Positions 40,851 to 50,611 of a stretch of DNA of 64,000 nt are shown here, piece after piece. Made by a program: the position numbers and the translations under genes. Each line of letters begins with the position of its first letter. Within the stretch, counting starts at the first letter, position 1. The notes below the pieces were generated by a model that was given only the letters and a program-made list of their open reading frames with translations, had not been told where the DNA came from and searched no databases. Source of the DNA: Diploptera punctata (lineage: Eukaryota > Arthropoda > Insecta > Blattodea > Blaberidae); the NCBI GenBank assembly GCA_030220185.1, contig JASPKZ010009699.1, forward strand, positions 1 to 64,000, read 5' to 3'.

Positions 40851-41310
40851 CTGTCGTCTGTTTTTTTATATTAATCTACGATTTCAGGATGTGTTCCATT
40901 GAAGTCATAACTCTCCATTACAAAATTGGGTTAATGTTATGGGAAAAGCTAGATTTGTCTGTAAAAGTGCAGCCATGCTATTTACCTGATGTTGAACCCC
41001 ATTAAAATCTCGTTACAAAGCACGAAAGAGAAAAGAAGAATGTTTTACGAGCATAACTTTAAACTCTTCCTTAAGATAAGAGGAAATTGCTGTTTGGAAA
41101 CAACCAAGTAACTCTTCCCATAGAACAGAACATTGTCTTGAACAAGAGATATCATTTACTTTATGTTTCATGTCACAACTACACACTGTCTTTATAAACA
41201 GGACAAAGAATTTTGAGCCTTTAAGAAACGGTGTCACATGCTATAGTTAAGTACTAGCGTGATTCGGTAAATGTCAGGTGACTACCTCAATGAATACGAA
41301 CAAGTATTTT
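40851..41310. other. Spacer with one unrecognised minus-strand frame
   Basis: The 74-codon frame at 41,013-41,237 (minus) has non-repetitive composition (CSRQCSVLWEELLGCFQTAI). It might be an exon or transposase remnant, but I cannot name it. Confidence 0.25.
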
Positions 41311-42046
41311 AACTAACTCACTCACTGGCACTATCGAACTAGTAGGTTCATGGCCTCAGGGACATAAGCTCTCCATACATCCCTATCCTGAGCCAATGTT
41401 TTCCAATCATCCCCTGTATAATCTACTTCCCTCAAATCATAATTAACCTATTTTCCCACCACATTCTTGGTATACCAACTTAGCGTTTTCCCTATAGTTT
41501 TCCTATAAGAAGCTTCCATGCACGTCTTTCATTCCCCATTCATGCCACATGTCCTGCCATCGCAGTCTACGAGGCTTAACTGTTCTCATTACATCTGGCT
41601 TCCTATAAAGGTCATGTAATTCACTGTTATGCAGTCTTATCCATTCACCTGTCTGTTAATCTCTCTTTGGTCCAAAAATTTTTCTAAGAAGTTTATTCTC
41701 AAATACTCGTAATCTCCTTTCCTCCCGTAAAGTAAGAGTCCATGTTTCGCATCCATATAATATAAGCGGTAGAATAACAGTTTTATACATTTTCAGTTTA
41801 ACGTTTTTTGAAAGGAGTTGGGCAGTCAAATGTCTCTGTAATCTATAATAACACGCATTTTCAGAATTGAGCCTATGTTTAATTTCCTTGTGCATCTCAT
41901 TCCTGTTTGTGATTATTGTTCCTAGGTATTTGAATTCAGCCACTTCCTCAAAATTTCCCTCATTTGTCATTAGCTGTCCTCCATTATATAATATATTTCT
42001 ATGTCTGACTATATATTTAGTTTTATTGATATTTACTTCCAGTCTA
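41311..42046 (-). mobile_element. RTE-A copy 8
   Basis: Plus-strand start AACTAACTCACTCACTGGCA. Sense coding includes FGPKRD, YGCETWTLTLREERRLRVFE and AEFKYLGTIITNRNEMHKEI, open over 41,656-41,970. The rest is broken, and the GRPR area is altered. Confidence 0.87.
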
Positions 42047-42444
42047 CATAGTAAATTACAAGCATTTTGCTGTAAACTTTATAAACAAATCTAATAGTTT
42101 AATGACATTTGCAGAGGTTAGAACCATAGAGTACTATCTGAATTTTCCTTTAATTTTTCAGGAGAGCGATTTCAAATTTATAAATAAAATGTATAGAGAA
42201 TGCCATCAAAATTTTAGACGGTGAAGAAGGCATATAACCTTGTACAACCTATAGAACAAGATCAGTACCAGTTAAAATGCAGAAGATGAAACATTGTTTT
42301 GAATGGTCTCCATATTGGAACTATGTAATAATTTAGTTGAGGACGACTGACTTACCAGGTACCAATTTTATATTTAACATCAGGTGCATTTGGTATGAAA
42401 AAAGAACCTAATTCCGACACACCTGTACTGTAAGAGTACAACAT
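42047..42444. other. Spacer, nothing recognised
   Basis: AT-rich, no signal. Confidence 0.3.
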
Positions 42445-42835
42445 TTACATTTATTTATTTAGATTTATTTAGCCTGGTGGAGTTAAGGCCACGTGGCCTT
42501 CTCTTCCACTCACCAGGACAAACATTTGTTACATATAAATACAAAACAGTACAATAATAGTACATACTAAACAATTAATTATCTGTCAAATTGAATAATA
42601 ATGAAAATAATGTCTAATAATACAATAAAATGAAATGCAATTAAAATTAAATTAATGATAGAATGTATATAGAAATGAATAACAGCTCGAATCTACTATA
42701 CATAAAAAAGAAAAGAAAGTAATAAACTATAATGAATTAATCTGTGGCTTTTTATACAAGGCATATTAACCAATTTTAAAACTATTTTTATTAAATAATG
42801 AAAAAACGATTAATTTTTAAAAAGTAATATATATA
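42445..42835 (-). mobile_element. LINE-J 3' UTR, inverted partner of 44580-45000
   Basis: AGCCTGGTGGAGTTAAGGCC then ACGTGGCCTTCTCTTCCACT is the terminal stem. The rest is the reverse complement of 44,590-44,985, including ATTAATTATCTGTCAAATT and AATAACAGCTCGAATCTACT. Confidence 0.82.
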
Positions 42836-43216
42836 TATATATTTCAAATGCCCCAGGTTTGTCTTTCGACATTCCTGGTTTCTCTCCTGGCATGGCGTAC
42901 TTGTAACCCACTTCTGAGGTTGGGGCGCCTGGAAGGCGGGGTTACGTTGCCCCGATGATATGATGGGTGATGATAATGGTGCGCCAGGAGAGTCCCTAAT
43001 CCTAAGCTTAACCTAAGATGAATATGAATGATGATGATTGCGATGGCCATATGATTTCGGGGACCGTTTGGGCCTTAAAGTTTTCCTGACATTTGTCTTA
43101 CAGGTGAGGAAAAACCCCGATAAAAACCTCACCCAGAAAAACTGTCCCGACCGGGGATCGAACCCGGGCTCGCTGCGTGACAAGCCTGCACGCTACCCCG
43201 AGACCACAGCAGTGGA
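42836..43216 (-). mobile_element. SINE-A copy
   Basis: Minus-strand head with B box GGTTCGATCCC at 43,155-43,170. The body matches 34,756-35,147 closely. It sits between (TA)n-rich sequence and an (AAT)n run, so target-site duplications are unclear. Confidence 0.85.
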
Positions 43217-43239
43217 CATAATATAATATTAATATAATA

Positions 43240-43300
<61 letters not shown>
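43217..43300. repeat. (AAT)n microsatellite
   Basis: About 17 AAT triplets after an AT-rich lead. Confidence 0.93.
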
Positions 43301-43696
43301 CAGTTTATGAAAAACACAACAAAGAAAGTTCATTCTTAAAACATCTAAAATTAATTTAATATGGAGAAAACAAAGGCACATCGTATCAGCGTATAATTAA
43401 CATTCAACTTTCTTTCCATTGTTCCATTGTTACAGCTATACATCGAGTTTCAATATAATAACATTTCTGACATTTTGCAGAATTAACGTGGATTAAATTC
43501 AAAAGGTATACAATGCTATTTCCAAACTTAATGATGGAATAAAATCATTACAAATTACTATAACAATTAAAATTGTGTACAATAATTAATAAATTATCAT
43601 TTTATAAAATTTAATTACACTACAAGAAGATAATTAACGTATATCTTATATGGAGATCAGATATGAGACAGAAGGGATATCGAAAGTAGCAATTAG
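43301..43696. other. Spacer upstream of the IR first exon
   Basis: AT-rich. It could hold promoter elements of the IR gene, but none is recognisable apart from the TATA box at 43,701. Confidence 0.3.
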
Positions 43697-43700
43697 TCGA

Positions 43701-43710
43701 TATATAAAAT
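43701..43710 (+). promoter_or_regulatory. Possible TATA box of the IR gene
   Basis: TATATAAAAT lies 37 bp before the ATG at 43,747, with room for a start site near 43,730. The context is AT-rich, so chance occurrence is possible. Confidence 0.4.
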
Positions 43711-43989
43711 ATTGTGCATGAAGCCAGCAAAGAACTAACAGTAATCATGTTGATTTCTAAGTGTTTATTATTATATATTATACAATGTAATGTGCAAGCA
43801 ACTATGTCGGTAAGAATACAGTGTTATAATCTAATGGAAGTCATTTGTTAAGAAAAGGAAAAAAAAAAATAGTAATAGAAAAGTTATATCTCTAATTCTA
43901 AACTTTACCATATTTCAGAAACAAGTTTTTATTATTGATTTCGTACATCTCAATGATGGATAAATCATATTTGAAGAGAAAAATTATAC

Positions 43990-44062
43990 GCTCAGACCGG
44001 GACTTGAACCCGGGACCCTTGGTTCTCTAGACCAAGTGCTCTACCAACTGAGCTACCTGAGC
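43990..44062 (-). tRNA. tRNA-like gene, anticodon uncertain (left arm)
   Basis: 73 nt, from GCTCAGGTAGCTCAGTTGGT to CCCGGTCTGAGC. The acceptor stem (GCTCAGG with TCTGAGC), D stem (GCTC/GAGC) and T stem (CCGGG/CCCGG) all pair. The A box TAGCTCAGTTGG and B box GGTTCAAGTCC are intact, and TTTTT follows within 10 nt. The anticodon arm is unusual: TTGGT-CTAGAGA-ACCAA leaves an extra base before the stem and would give AGA, yet there is no serine-type long variable arm. It is probably a repeat-borne tRNA or pseudogene. Confidence 0.7.
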
Positions 44063-44454
44063 AAGTACCGATCTAACCGCAAATCTTTCTCTATATACAT
44101 TGTAATTCCCATCCACCAAATGCTGTGAAGCCATGCTTCTATCTTGCAAATGGCGGCTCCTTTATTAAGAAGACATATTTGGGAATTATACATTACAGCC
44201 AGTACGGCTTTTTCCAAGTTTTTATTATTGATTTCGTACATCTCAATGATGGATAAATCATATTTGAAGAGAAAAATTTGAGATGTACGAAATCAATAAT
44301 AAAAACTTGGAAAAAGCCGTACTGGCTGTAATGTATAATTCCCAAATATGTCTTCTTAATAAAGGATTTGCAAGATAGAAGCATGGCTTCACAGCATTTG
44401 GTGGATGGGAATTACAATGTATATAGAGAAAGATTTGCGTTTAGATCGGTACTT

Positions 44455-44527
44455 GCTCAGGTAGCTCAGTTGGTAGAGCACTTGGTCTAGAGAACTAAGG
44501 GTCCCGGGTTCAAGTCCCGGTCTGAGC
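44455..44527 (+). tRNA. tRNA-like gene, anticodon uncertain (right arm)
   Basis: Same sequence as the left-arm copy except C to T in the 3' side of the anticodon stem (GAACTAAGG), which turns a G-C pair into a G-T. Pol III boxes and a downstream TTTTT are kept. It lies in opposite orientation to the left copy. Confidence 0.68.
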
Positions 44528-44579
44528 GTATAATTTTTCTCTTCAAATATGATTTCAGAAACAAGTTGAAAATAAAAAG

Positions 44580-45017
44580 AAAAAACTCGCTAATATTACT
44601 TTTTAAAAATTAATAACGTGTTTTTTTCATTATTTAATATAAATAGATTTAAGATTCGTTAATATATTTACCTAATGCCTTGTATAAAAAGCGTACATTA
44701 ATTCAATGTAGTTTATTACTTTCTTTGTATTTTTTTTTCTTTCTTTTCTTTTATGTAAAGTAGATTCGAGCTGTTATTCCTTTCTGTATTCATTATATCA
44801 TTAATTTAATTTTAATCGTATTTAATTTCATTGTATTATTAGACATTATTTTCATTATTATTTAATTTGACAGATAATTAATTGTTTAGTATGTCTATTA
44901 TTGTAATTTTTTGTATTTATATGTAACATATGTTTGTCCTGGTGAGTGGAAGAGAAGGCCACATGGCCTTACCTCCACCAGGCTAAATAAATCTATTCTA
45001 TTCTATTCTATTCTATT
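44580..45017 (+). mobile_element. LINE-J 3' UTR with (TCTAT)n tail
   Basis: Ends GAGTGGAAGAGAAGGCCACA, TGGCCTTACCTCCACCAGGC and TAAATAAATC, then TCTAT repeats at 44,993-45,017. Self-complementary GAAGGCC..GGCCTT forms the stem. It mirrors 42,445-42,835. Confidence 0.82.
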
Positions 45018-45115
45018 TACCTGACATCATTCAAATTTCATCATCATCTTCGAGGTATGGGCCTCTTGGCCCGTTCCGCTCCCCGCTGCACAGTAATAAT
45101 CATAGATGTCGAACT
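45018..45115 (-). mobile_element. RTE 3'-end scrap
   Basis: TTTCATCATCATCTTCGAGG and GGCCTCTTGGCCCGTTCCGC resemble the (GAT)n-tailed ends of RTE-C/E elements. Confidence 0.45.
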
Positions 45116-45119
45116 AGTT

Positions 45120-45384
45120 TGAATAAATTGCCAACTTGAAACTAATTAACAATAATCATGTAGGAAGCTACTTACTTTATTTTATATCATTTTAATTTAT
45201 TATATTCTATGTTTTTGTTAGTATTAGCTAGTATTAGATCACATCATCATTGTATTTTGTTTAGTCTGTATTTTAATAATATCTTAAAATTGTAATAAGT
45301 ATGTAATTTTTGTATAATTCTACTATTCGCTGGTTGAGTGGAAGAGAAGTCCTTATGGCCATTACTCTGCCAGCTAAAATAAAG

Positions 45385-45438
<54 letters not shown>
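45120..45438 (+). mobile_element. LINE-J 3' end with (ATT)n tail
   Basis: Ends GGTTGAGTGGAAGAGAAGTC, CTTATGGCCATTACTCTGCC and AGCTAAAATAAAGC, followed by about 17 ATT triplets to 45,438. Confidence 0.75.
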
Positions 45439-45439
<1 letters not shown>

Positions 45440-45622
45440 CGCCCAGTTGGTAGACCAAGAATGAGGTGGGAGAACAACATTAACTATGATTTGAGGGAAG
45501 TAGATTATACAGGGAATGATTGGAAAGCATTAGCTCAGGATAGGGATGTATGGAGAGCTTATGTCCGCGCGTCCATGAACCTACGGTTTCGATAGTGCCA
45601 GTGAGTAAGTAAGTAAGTATTA
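45439..45622 (+). mobile_element. RTE-A copy 9, short
   Basis: Starts in CGCCCAGTTGGTAGACCAAG (the GRPR coding block) and ends CAGTGAGTAAGTAAGTAAGT before (ATT)n. Confidence 0.85.
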
Positions 45623-45646
45623 TTATTATTATTATGATTATTATTA

Positions 45647-45697
<51 letters not shown>
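45619..45697. repeat. (ATT)n microsatellite
   Basis: Interrupted by ATG and AT slips in the first half, pure in the second. Confidence 0.95.
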
Positions 45698-46110
45698 GCT
45701 TAGATCGTCCTTCCAACATCGTTTCGGTCTTCTTACATTTCTTTGGCCTCGATGTTTATAAAGAATCTGTTTTGATCAACGATTATTTGACATTCTTTGT
45801 ACATGTTCAAACCATTTAGATTTATTTCTGTATATTCTCTCGTTTATATGATATATTTGTAACTAATCTCTGATATCTTTATTTCTCTTTTGATCCCTGC
45901 AACGGATCTGAGAAATCTCATTTCTATTGTCTCAATTGTATGTTTATCAGAGATCGTTAAAGACCATCATTCAAATATCTTCTACGTCTATTCGTTTCAA
46001 GGATTGAAACTTTTTGGTTCGTTCTGGCTCCGAGTATTATAGCTGCTGTATCCATCTCTTTTCGTGGGCACCCCCGATCTCTTTTTCCTCCTCTTGGTTG
46101 ATAGTTCATA
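45698..46110 (-). mobile_element. RT-derived fragments, two ends
   Basis: The sense strand includes RPKKCKKTETMLEGRSK at the left, and at 45,997-46,110 a tail-like segment reading TKRRKKRSGVPTKRDGYSS. These resemble ends of RTE-type frames but lack a clear GRPR box. Confidence 0.4.
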
Positions 46111-46440
46111 ACCATTCAAATTTGTTCGGTTAAATCCGCGGTGCTTTCGTGCAGGGCTACAGGCCTTCTGGTGGATCCAGTTCCCAAGGGGGAACATATT
46201 TTCTCATGACATTTCTACCATTATGGGACCGGTGCCCATCCAGCATCATGACGGATTTGAGTAGCTACAATAAGTAGCGGCTCGAGATTGAGAAAACCAG
46301 TCATGGCGGCTGGATGACCTGACATGCTGATCACATGTTACCCCAATATTGGCTGGATGATCCGTCGAGTTCTCTGATTGACGCATGTGGATGTCAGACC
46401 AGCAACCGGGTGATAGGCCAAGGATCTTTTACGGTTGTCG
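46111..46440 (+). mobile_element. SINE-B, diverged, plus strand
   Basis: GGGACCGGTGCCCATCCAGC, GAGTAGCTACAATAAGTAGC and CATGTGGATG match the SINE-B body in reverse orientation to the 3,722 copy. The tRNA head is degraded (CAGTTCCCAAGGGGG). Confidence 0.75.
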
Positions 46441-46739
46441 TGTCATGGAGTTCTATTCAAATTTGAATAAGTGTACATTTAGGTACAAAAATGTTTATGT
46501 ATTTTGATATCTTAAAATGTTCATAATGAATTAATTTTTATATGATAACATACCTATATTGGCCATAACATACCTATTTCGAGGTACAGTTACATCATCC
46601 TGAATAACAAATAAGAAAGTGAAATTTTGACTAGAGGTAATCCTTATACATAAAATATCTACCCTAGAAATTTTATTGTTGTAGGCCTACCTGTAACACT
46701 GATGAATAAACTAATGATTAAAAATTAATTTCGAATTTT
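46441..46739. other. AT-rich spacer
   Basis: Nothing recognised. Confidence 0.3.
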
Positions 46740-47615
46740 TATATACCGTAATCTACTAGCTAATACCCGGCGGTGCGCTCCTGCTCCTAAATAAATGTTA
46801 ATGTGTTTTTACCACCAGCCGTGCGCTGTTAAACTTGCCCTGGAATCTACTTAATCGCCAACCTCTTGTCATCAATGAAAGACACAAATGGTTAGTGTGA
46901 GTATCCATAGAAGATAAACATATGCTATCGCGGACTTTTTTGTAGAGGTTTTTGAGATATTCAATTCTGCGTACGTTAATTTTGGTGTATTTGTTATGTT
47001 TTAGGTATCGTAAGCCATTTACGCGTCCAAATAGGGACTTTTTCTCACGTATTTCACTACAAAGGGTGAGTTTTAGGAGTGAAGGGCTTGAGTATTATAA
47101 CATCTAATAGCCTAATGTTCATCCCCGGAATCTCCTTAACATTTTTTCAAAAAACCCCATCTCAATCGGATGAACGGTATGACAGATCACGCTTGCCCGG
47201 GATCTACTTATCCCGATCTGTTTGGTATCAATGCAATACAAAAATGGTTATTGCGAGTTTATCCGTAAAAGATGAACATATTCTGTCGCGGACTTTTTTT
47301 GTAGTTTTGTGATATATTCAATTCTTTGTACATTAATTAGTTGTATTTGTTATAGTTTAGACAGCGTAATCCATTTAATCGTCAAAATAGGGACTTTATT
47401 TCACTTTTTTACTAGAAAGGGTGATTGTTAGGGGTGAAGGGGTTGAATATCACATCTCTCTTATAGCCTATGTTCATCCCGGGAATCTCCTGAACATTTT
47501 GCAAAAAGATCCCATCAAAATCGCTATCAACGGTATGGCCGCGCATAGAATACGAACAAACCAACAAACAAACAAACAAACAAACAAACAAACATTGATT
47601 TTTATATATTAGATT
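46740..47615 (+). repeat. Repeat P with two tandem units and (ACAA)n tail
   Basis: Two units of about 350 bp begin at 46,905 and 47,258 (GAAGATAAACATATGCTATC / AAAGATGAACATATTCTGTC, each followed by GCGGAC). Each ends in CCCGGAATCTCCT.AACATTT-like sequence. The element finishes GGCCGCGCATAGAATACGAA, then (CAAA)n and TGATTTTTATATATTAGATT. The tail suggests a retrotransposon 3' end. No coding frame was recognised. Confidence 0.65.
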
Positions 47616-47826
47616 CATAAAAGTATGCGACTAAGTTAGTGGATTTGTTTCCCAAGCTTCACCATACAATACATGAGTAAAGGAGTTTTACACATCCTCT
47701 AATTATAACCCCTTCTGATATCTAATATTTAAATCTTCGGTTGCTTCTGCTCCACCTCCCATACACTTGTTTTGTTTCTACCTTTATTGTCCAATCCAAT
47801 TTAACTCGTACCATAATATTATTAAT
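47616..47826. other. Short spacer
   Basis: Nothing recognised. Confidence 0.3.
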
Positions 47827-47827
47827 C

Positions 47828-47875
<48 letters not shown>
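47827..47875. repeat. (AAT)n microsatellite
   Basis: About 16 triplets. Confidence 0.95.
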
Positions 47876-47877
<2 letters not shown>

Positions 47878-48300
47878 GTACTTAAGAACATTTTTGGACC
47901 AAAGAGAGATAAACAAACATTTGAATGGAGAATCTACATAACATGAACGACATGGTTCTTTATTGGAAAGCCAGATATAATAAGGAAACAAGTTAAGTCT
48001 CGTAGACTGCTATGGGCAGGACATTGTTGGCACGTATGGGGAATAGCAAGACTTGCACATGAAAGTTTCTTGTAGGAACCTCTCAGAAAGGAAAACTCCC
48101 ATTGTGGTAGACCAAGAATAGGTTGGGAAATAACATTACATTATAGATTTGAATAAAGTAATTATACAGGGAATGATTGGAAAAACATTAGCTCAGGATA
48201 GGGATGTATGGATAGCTTATGTCCCGTGCGACCATGCACCTACGGGTTCGATAGTGCCAGGTGAGTGAGTAGTAGTAAGTAAGTAATAAGTAATAATAAT
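47870..48300 (+). mobile_element. RTE-A copy 10, unusually indel-rich
   Basis: It can be followed from AAAGTACTTAAGAACATTTT to GTTCGATAGTGCCAGGTGAG, but carries many one- or two-base insertions (for example GGAAACAAGTTAAG and CAGGACATTGTTGGCACG) that destroy every frame. Confidence 0.8.
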
Positions 48301-48354
48301 ATAATAATAATAATATTATAATTAATAATAATAATAATAATAATATAAATATAA
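48300..48354. repeat. Interrupted (AAT)n
   Basis: AAT/ATA mixture with slips. Confidence 0.9.
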
Positions 48355-49250
48355 CTTCGAAACATTGTTTACAAATACAAAACACCGAGGGTGATTTCAA
48401 AATTCTTGTACACGGCGCATGGGCGACCGTTACGGTGACGTGATCGAGTTGAAATTTGCGTCAGTTTTTAATCAGACTTTATGCTTGACGGCTATATAAG
48501 TGTGGTCCAGGTTAGCTTGGCTGTGTCGTGAATAATTTTCAGTTTTAAAATGGAAGAGGAAACCTAGTCAGGTCGGATTACACATAGCGGACCAGAACAG
48601 GTCGCAAAAGATTGCAGAAGAATTGCTTAGACGTTACCGAACAGAAGGAGAACAGTTTCTGAAAAGCATTGTTACAACTAGATGAAACCGGGATGCGGAG
48701 ATATTTGAGCCAGACTGAAGTGTGCCTTCTGCTCTTCACTCAGATGTTGAGGAACCCATCTGGCAGAAACTTTTCTGATCTTTAAATTTTCAGTGACGAT
48801 TCTGTAACAATGAAGTGACAGACATTCTGGATTCCATGTACAATTTTCCTCACATGTTTTTCGTCGATCCTCTCTCAAAATGGTTATTAACAATCTTAAG
48901 AAGTGTAGTTCTGTTGCAGTTGATGGTCTTCCACATCTTGTGTTGTCCTCAGTACTTATTCTACCTTTACGGAAACGAGCAGCCCATCGTGATACTGTGC
49001 TATGATCCACTACACTGTTCCGCACACCTCCTTCAAATAATTGTGAATTTCACTTAGATTCTTTCGAACGTAAAGATTCAATTTTGATATAGAATCGCTG
49101 GTCACTGTGTGTAATCTGAACTGACTCGGTTGTCTCTTCCATTTTAAAACTGAATTATTCACGACACAGCCAAGCTAACCTGGAGACATATATAGCCGCC
49201 ACGCCTAAAATCTAATTAACAATTGACGAAAATTTCAACTCGATCACGCC

Positions 49251-50611
49251 GCAGAGTACCAGAGAAGAAAGTGGACAAGTTTCGCGTACATGCCACAAGC
49301 GGCGCTAGTGTAGAAGAATTAACGACATCTAAATTGTTTCGATATTTTTTCTGGTACTAATATGAAATTCAGCACCGTCTGGTGGTAAAATTATGAATTA
49401 TAATTATATAACGCCATCTGGTGAATAATCATGGAATTGAACTTTTATAGGAATAAATAACATATTAATTAATCTTCTTCTTCTTCTTCCTTCCAAGTAT
49501 TAGGCCAAGGCCTGTTACGATCCTATAGAAATTTTCTCCCTCCAACGTTCGAGGGAAATTCTCGTATAAGACTTGAAAGCATAATAATAGTCCCTTCGAT
49601 TGGTTGCTGGCCAAAGGAAGGCAAGACCAGTGATGGGGCTGCCATCTTATAGCCTCTGGTCAGGCTTTTTCTGGAGAAGAAAAGAAAATAAAGTAAAGAA
49701 GAAATGGAAGAAAGGAAAGACTCCTATTTCCCTAGCCCTTGGATGCCCTAATAGCGTCGGGGTCGAAAAAAAAAAACAAGAGTTAACAAGAGAGGTTAGA
49801 TAGTAAAGTTAAAAGAGTGCAAAACACAAGTAAGTGGAAGAAATGTTTTGCACAGCTTGGGCACCTTGTGGTCGCCATCCACATATCCCCTAGATGAGGA
49901 CCCCTGAGGGTATTAAATTATGGAATTATTTGCACACAGCCTCTCAGACCTAAATATTTTATTTAATTTTAACAGAAGGGAAGAATGGAAATAAATAAAA
50001 CATATTAATTTAATTTCGTTTATTAAAATTTAAAAACGTGCATCATGAGCTCCTTTAAATATGTACAATTGACCTACCCCCTTATTCTTACACACATATT
50101 TTGTACAATATTTATTGAACAACCTTAGCCATGTTGTACATCTGAAATCCATTATAAAGTCACATTTTTATAATATTTATTAGAAATGGCTGTACACTAA
50201 CATCACTCTTCCTAACCTAACAAATCTTAGAATTTTATCACTTCTAGTAGGTTTATCTTTGAAAATAGATTCACATTAAAATTGTAAACAAGCTTGAAAT
50301 TACTTACAAATTAGAGTAAAATAAAATCTAAGTAATAATTTTTAACTTTCGATAGTATATAATTTTTAGAGTACCGTCTACATAGAACGAAAGGATAGCA
50401 GTTAAAAAATGCAAATTTACAAAAGGATAATTTCCCATAATCACGAGTGAACACGCCGTGTGCCTTGCATTTGTTTCTTTAGTTACATATTCTGCTACTA
50501 CAAAACAGCGCTGCCCATTGTAGTTTACTCATTGTATTTCATCGTAAACGACCGAAAGTTTTTAGATGTCACTGTACTCAGTTTTCCCTCTATTCGAAGT
50601 TTTCCCTATGT
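49251..50611. mobile_element. Insertion of 1,361 bp within the mariner, 8-bp duplication
   Basis: ATCACGCC at 49,243-49,250 and 50,612-50,619 flank the insert. The left arm of the mariner shows the undisturbed order (CGATCACGTCACCGTAACGG, inverted). An 8-bp duplication would suit a hAT-type element, but I see no matching terminal inverted repeats. The insert contains a family K copy (49,473-49,909) and otherwise AT-rich, unrecognised DNA. Confidence 0.55.
49473..49909 (+). repeat. Family K repeat (copy 2)
   Basis: Close match to 17,206-17,640, including TTCTTCTTCCTTCCAAGTAT at the start and GAGGACCCCTGAGG at the end. Confidence 0.75.

Larger units (their letters stand above)
43912..44567. 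mobile_element. tRNA-bearing inverted-repeat insertion with 16-bp flanking duplication
   Basis: ATTTCAGAAACAAGTT occurs at 43,912-43,927 and 44,552-44,567. The 624-bp insert has arms 43,966-44,252 and about 44,277-44,555 that are near-perfect reverse complements around a roughly 25-bp centre. Each arm holds one tRNA-like gene. The left arm has an extra GGCGGCT near 44,150. A 60-bp segment (TTGATTTCGTACATCTCAAT onward) is also directly repeated at 43,934 and 44,226, so the source seems to be a roughly 290-bp tandem tRNA unit. It lies in the proposed IR intron. Confidence 0.88.

Noticed and set aside
43990..44527. Two functional serine tRNA genes
   Set aside because: The predicted AGA anticodon depends on a distorted anticodon arm and there is no long variable arm, so isotype is left open.
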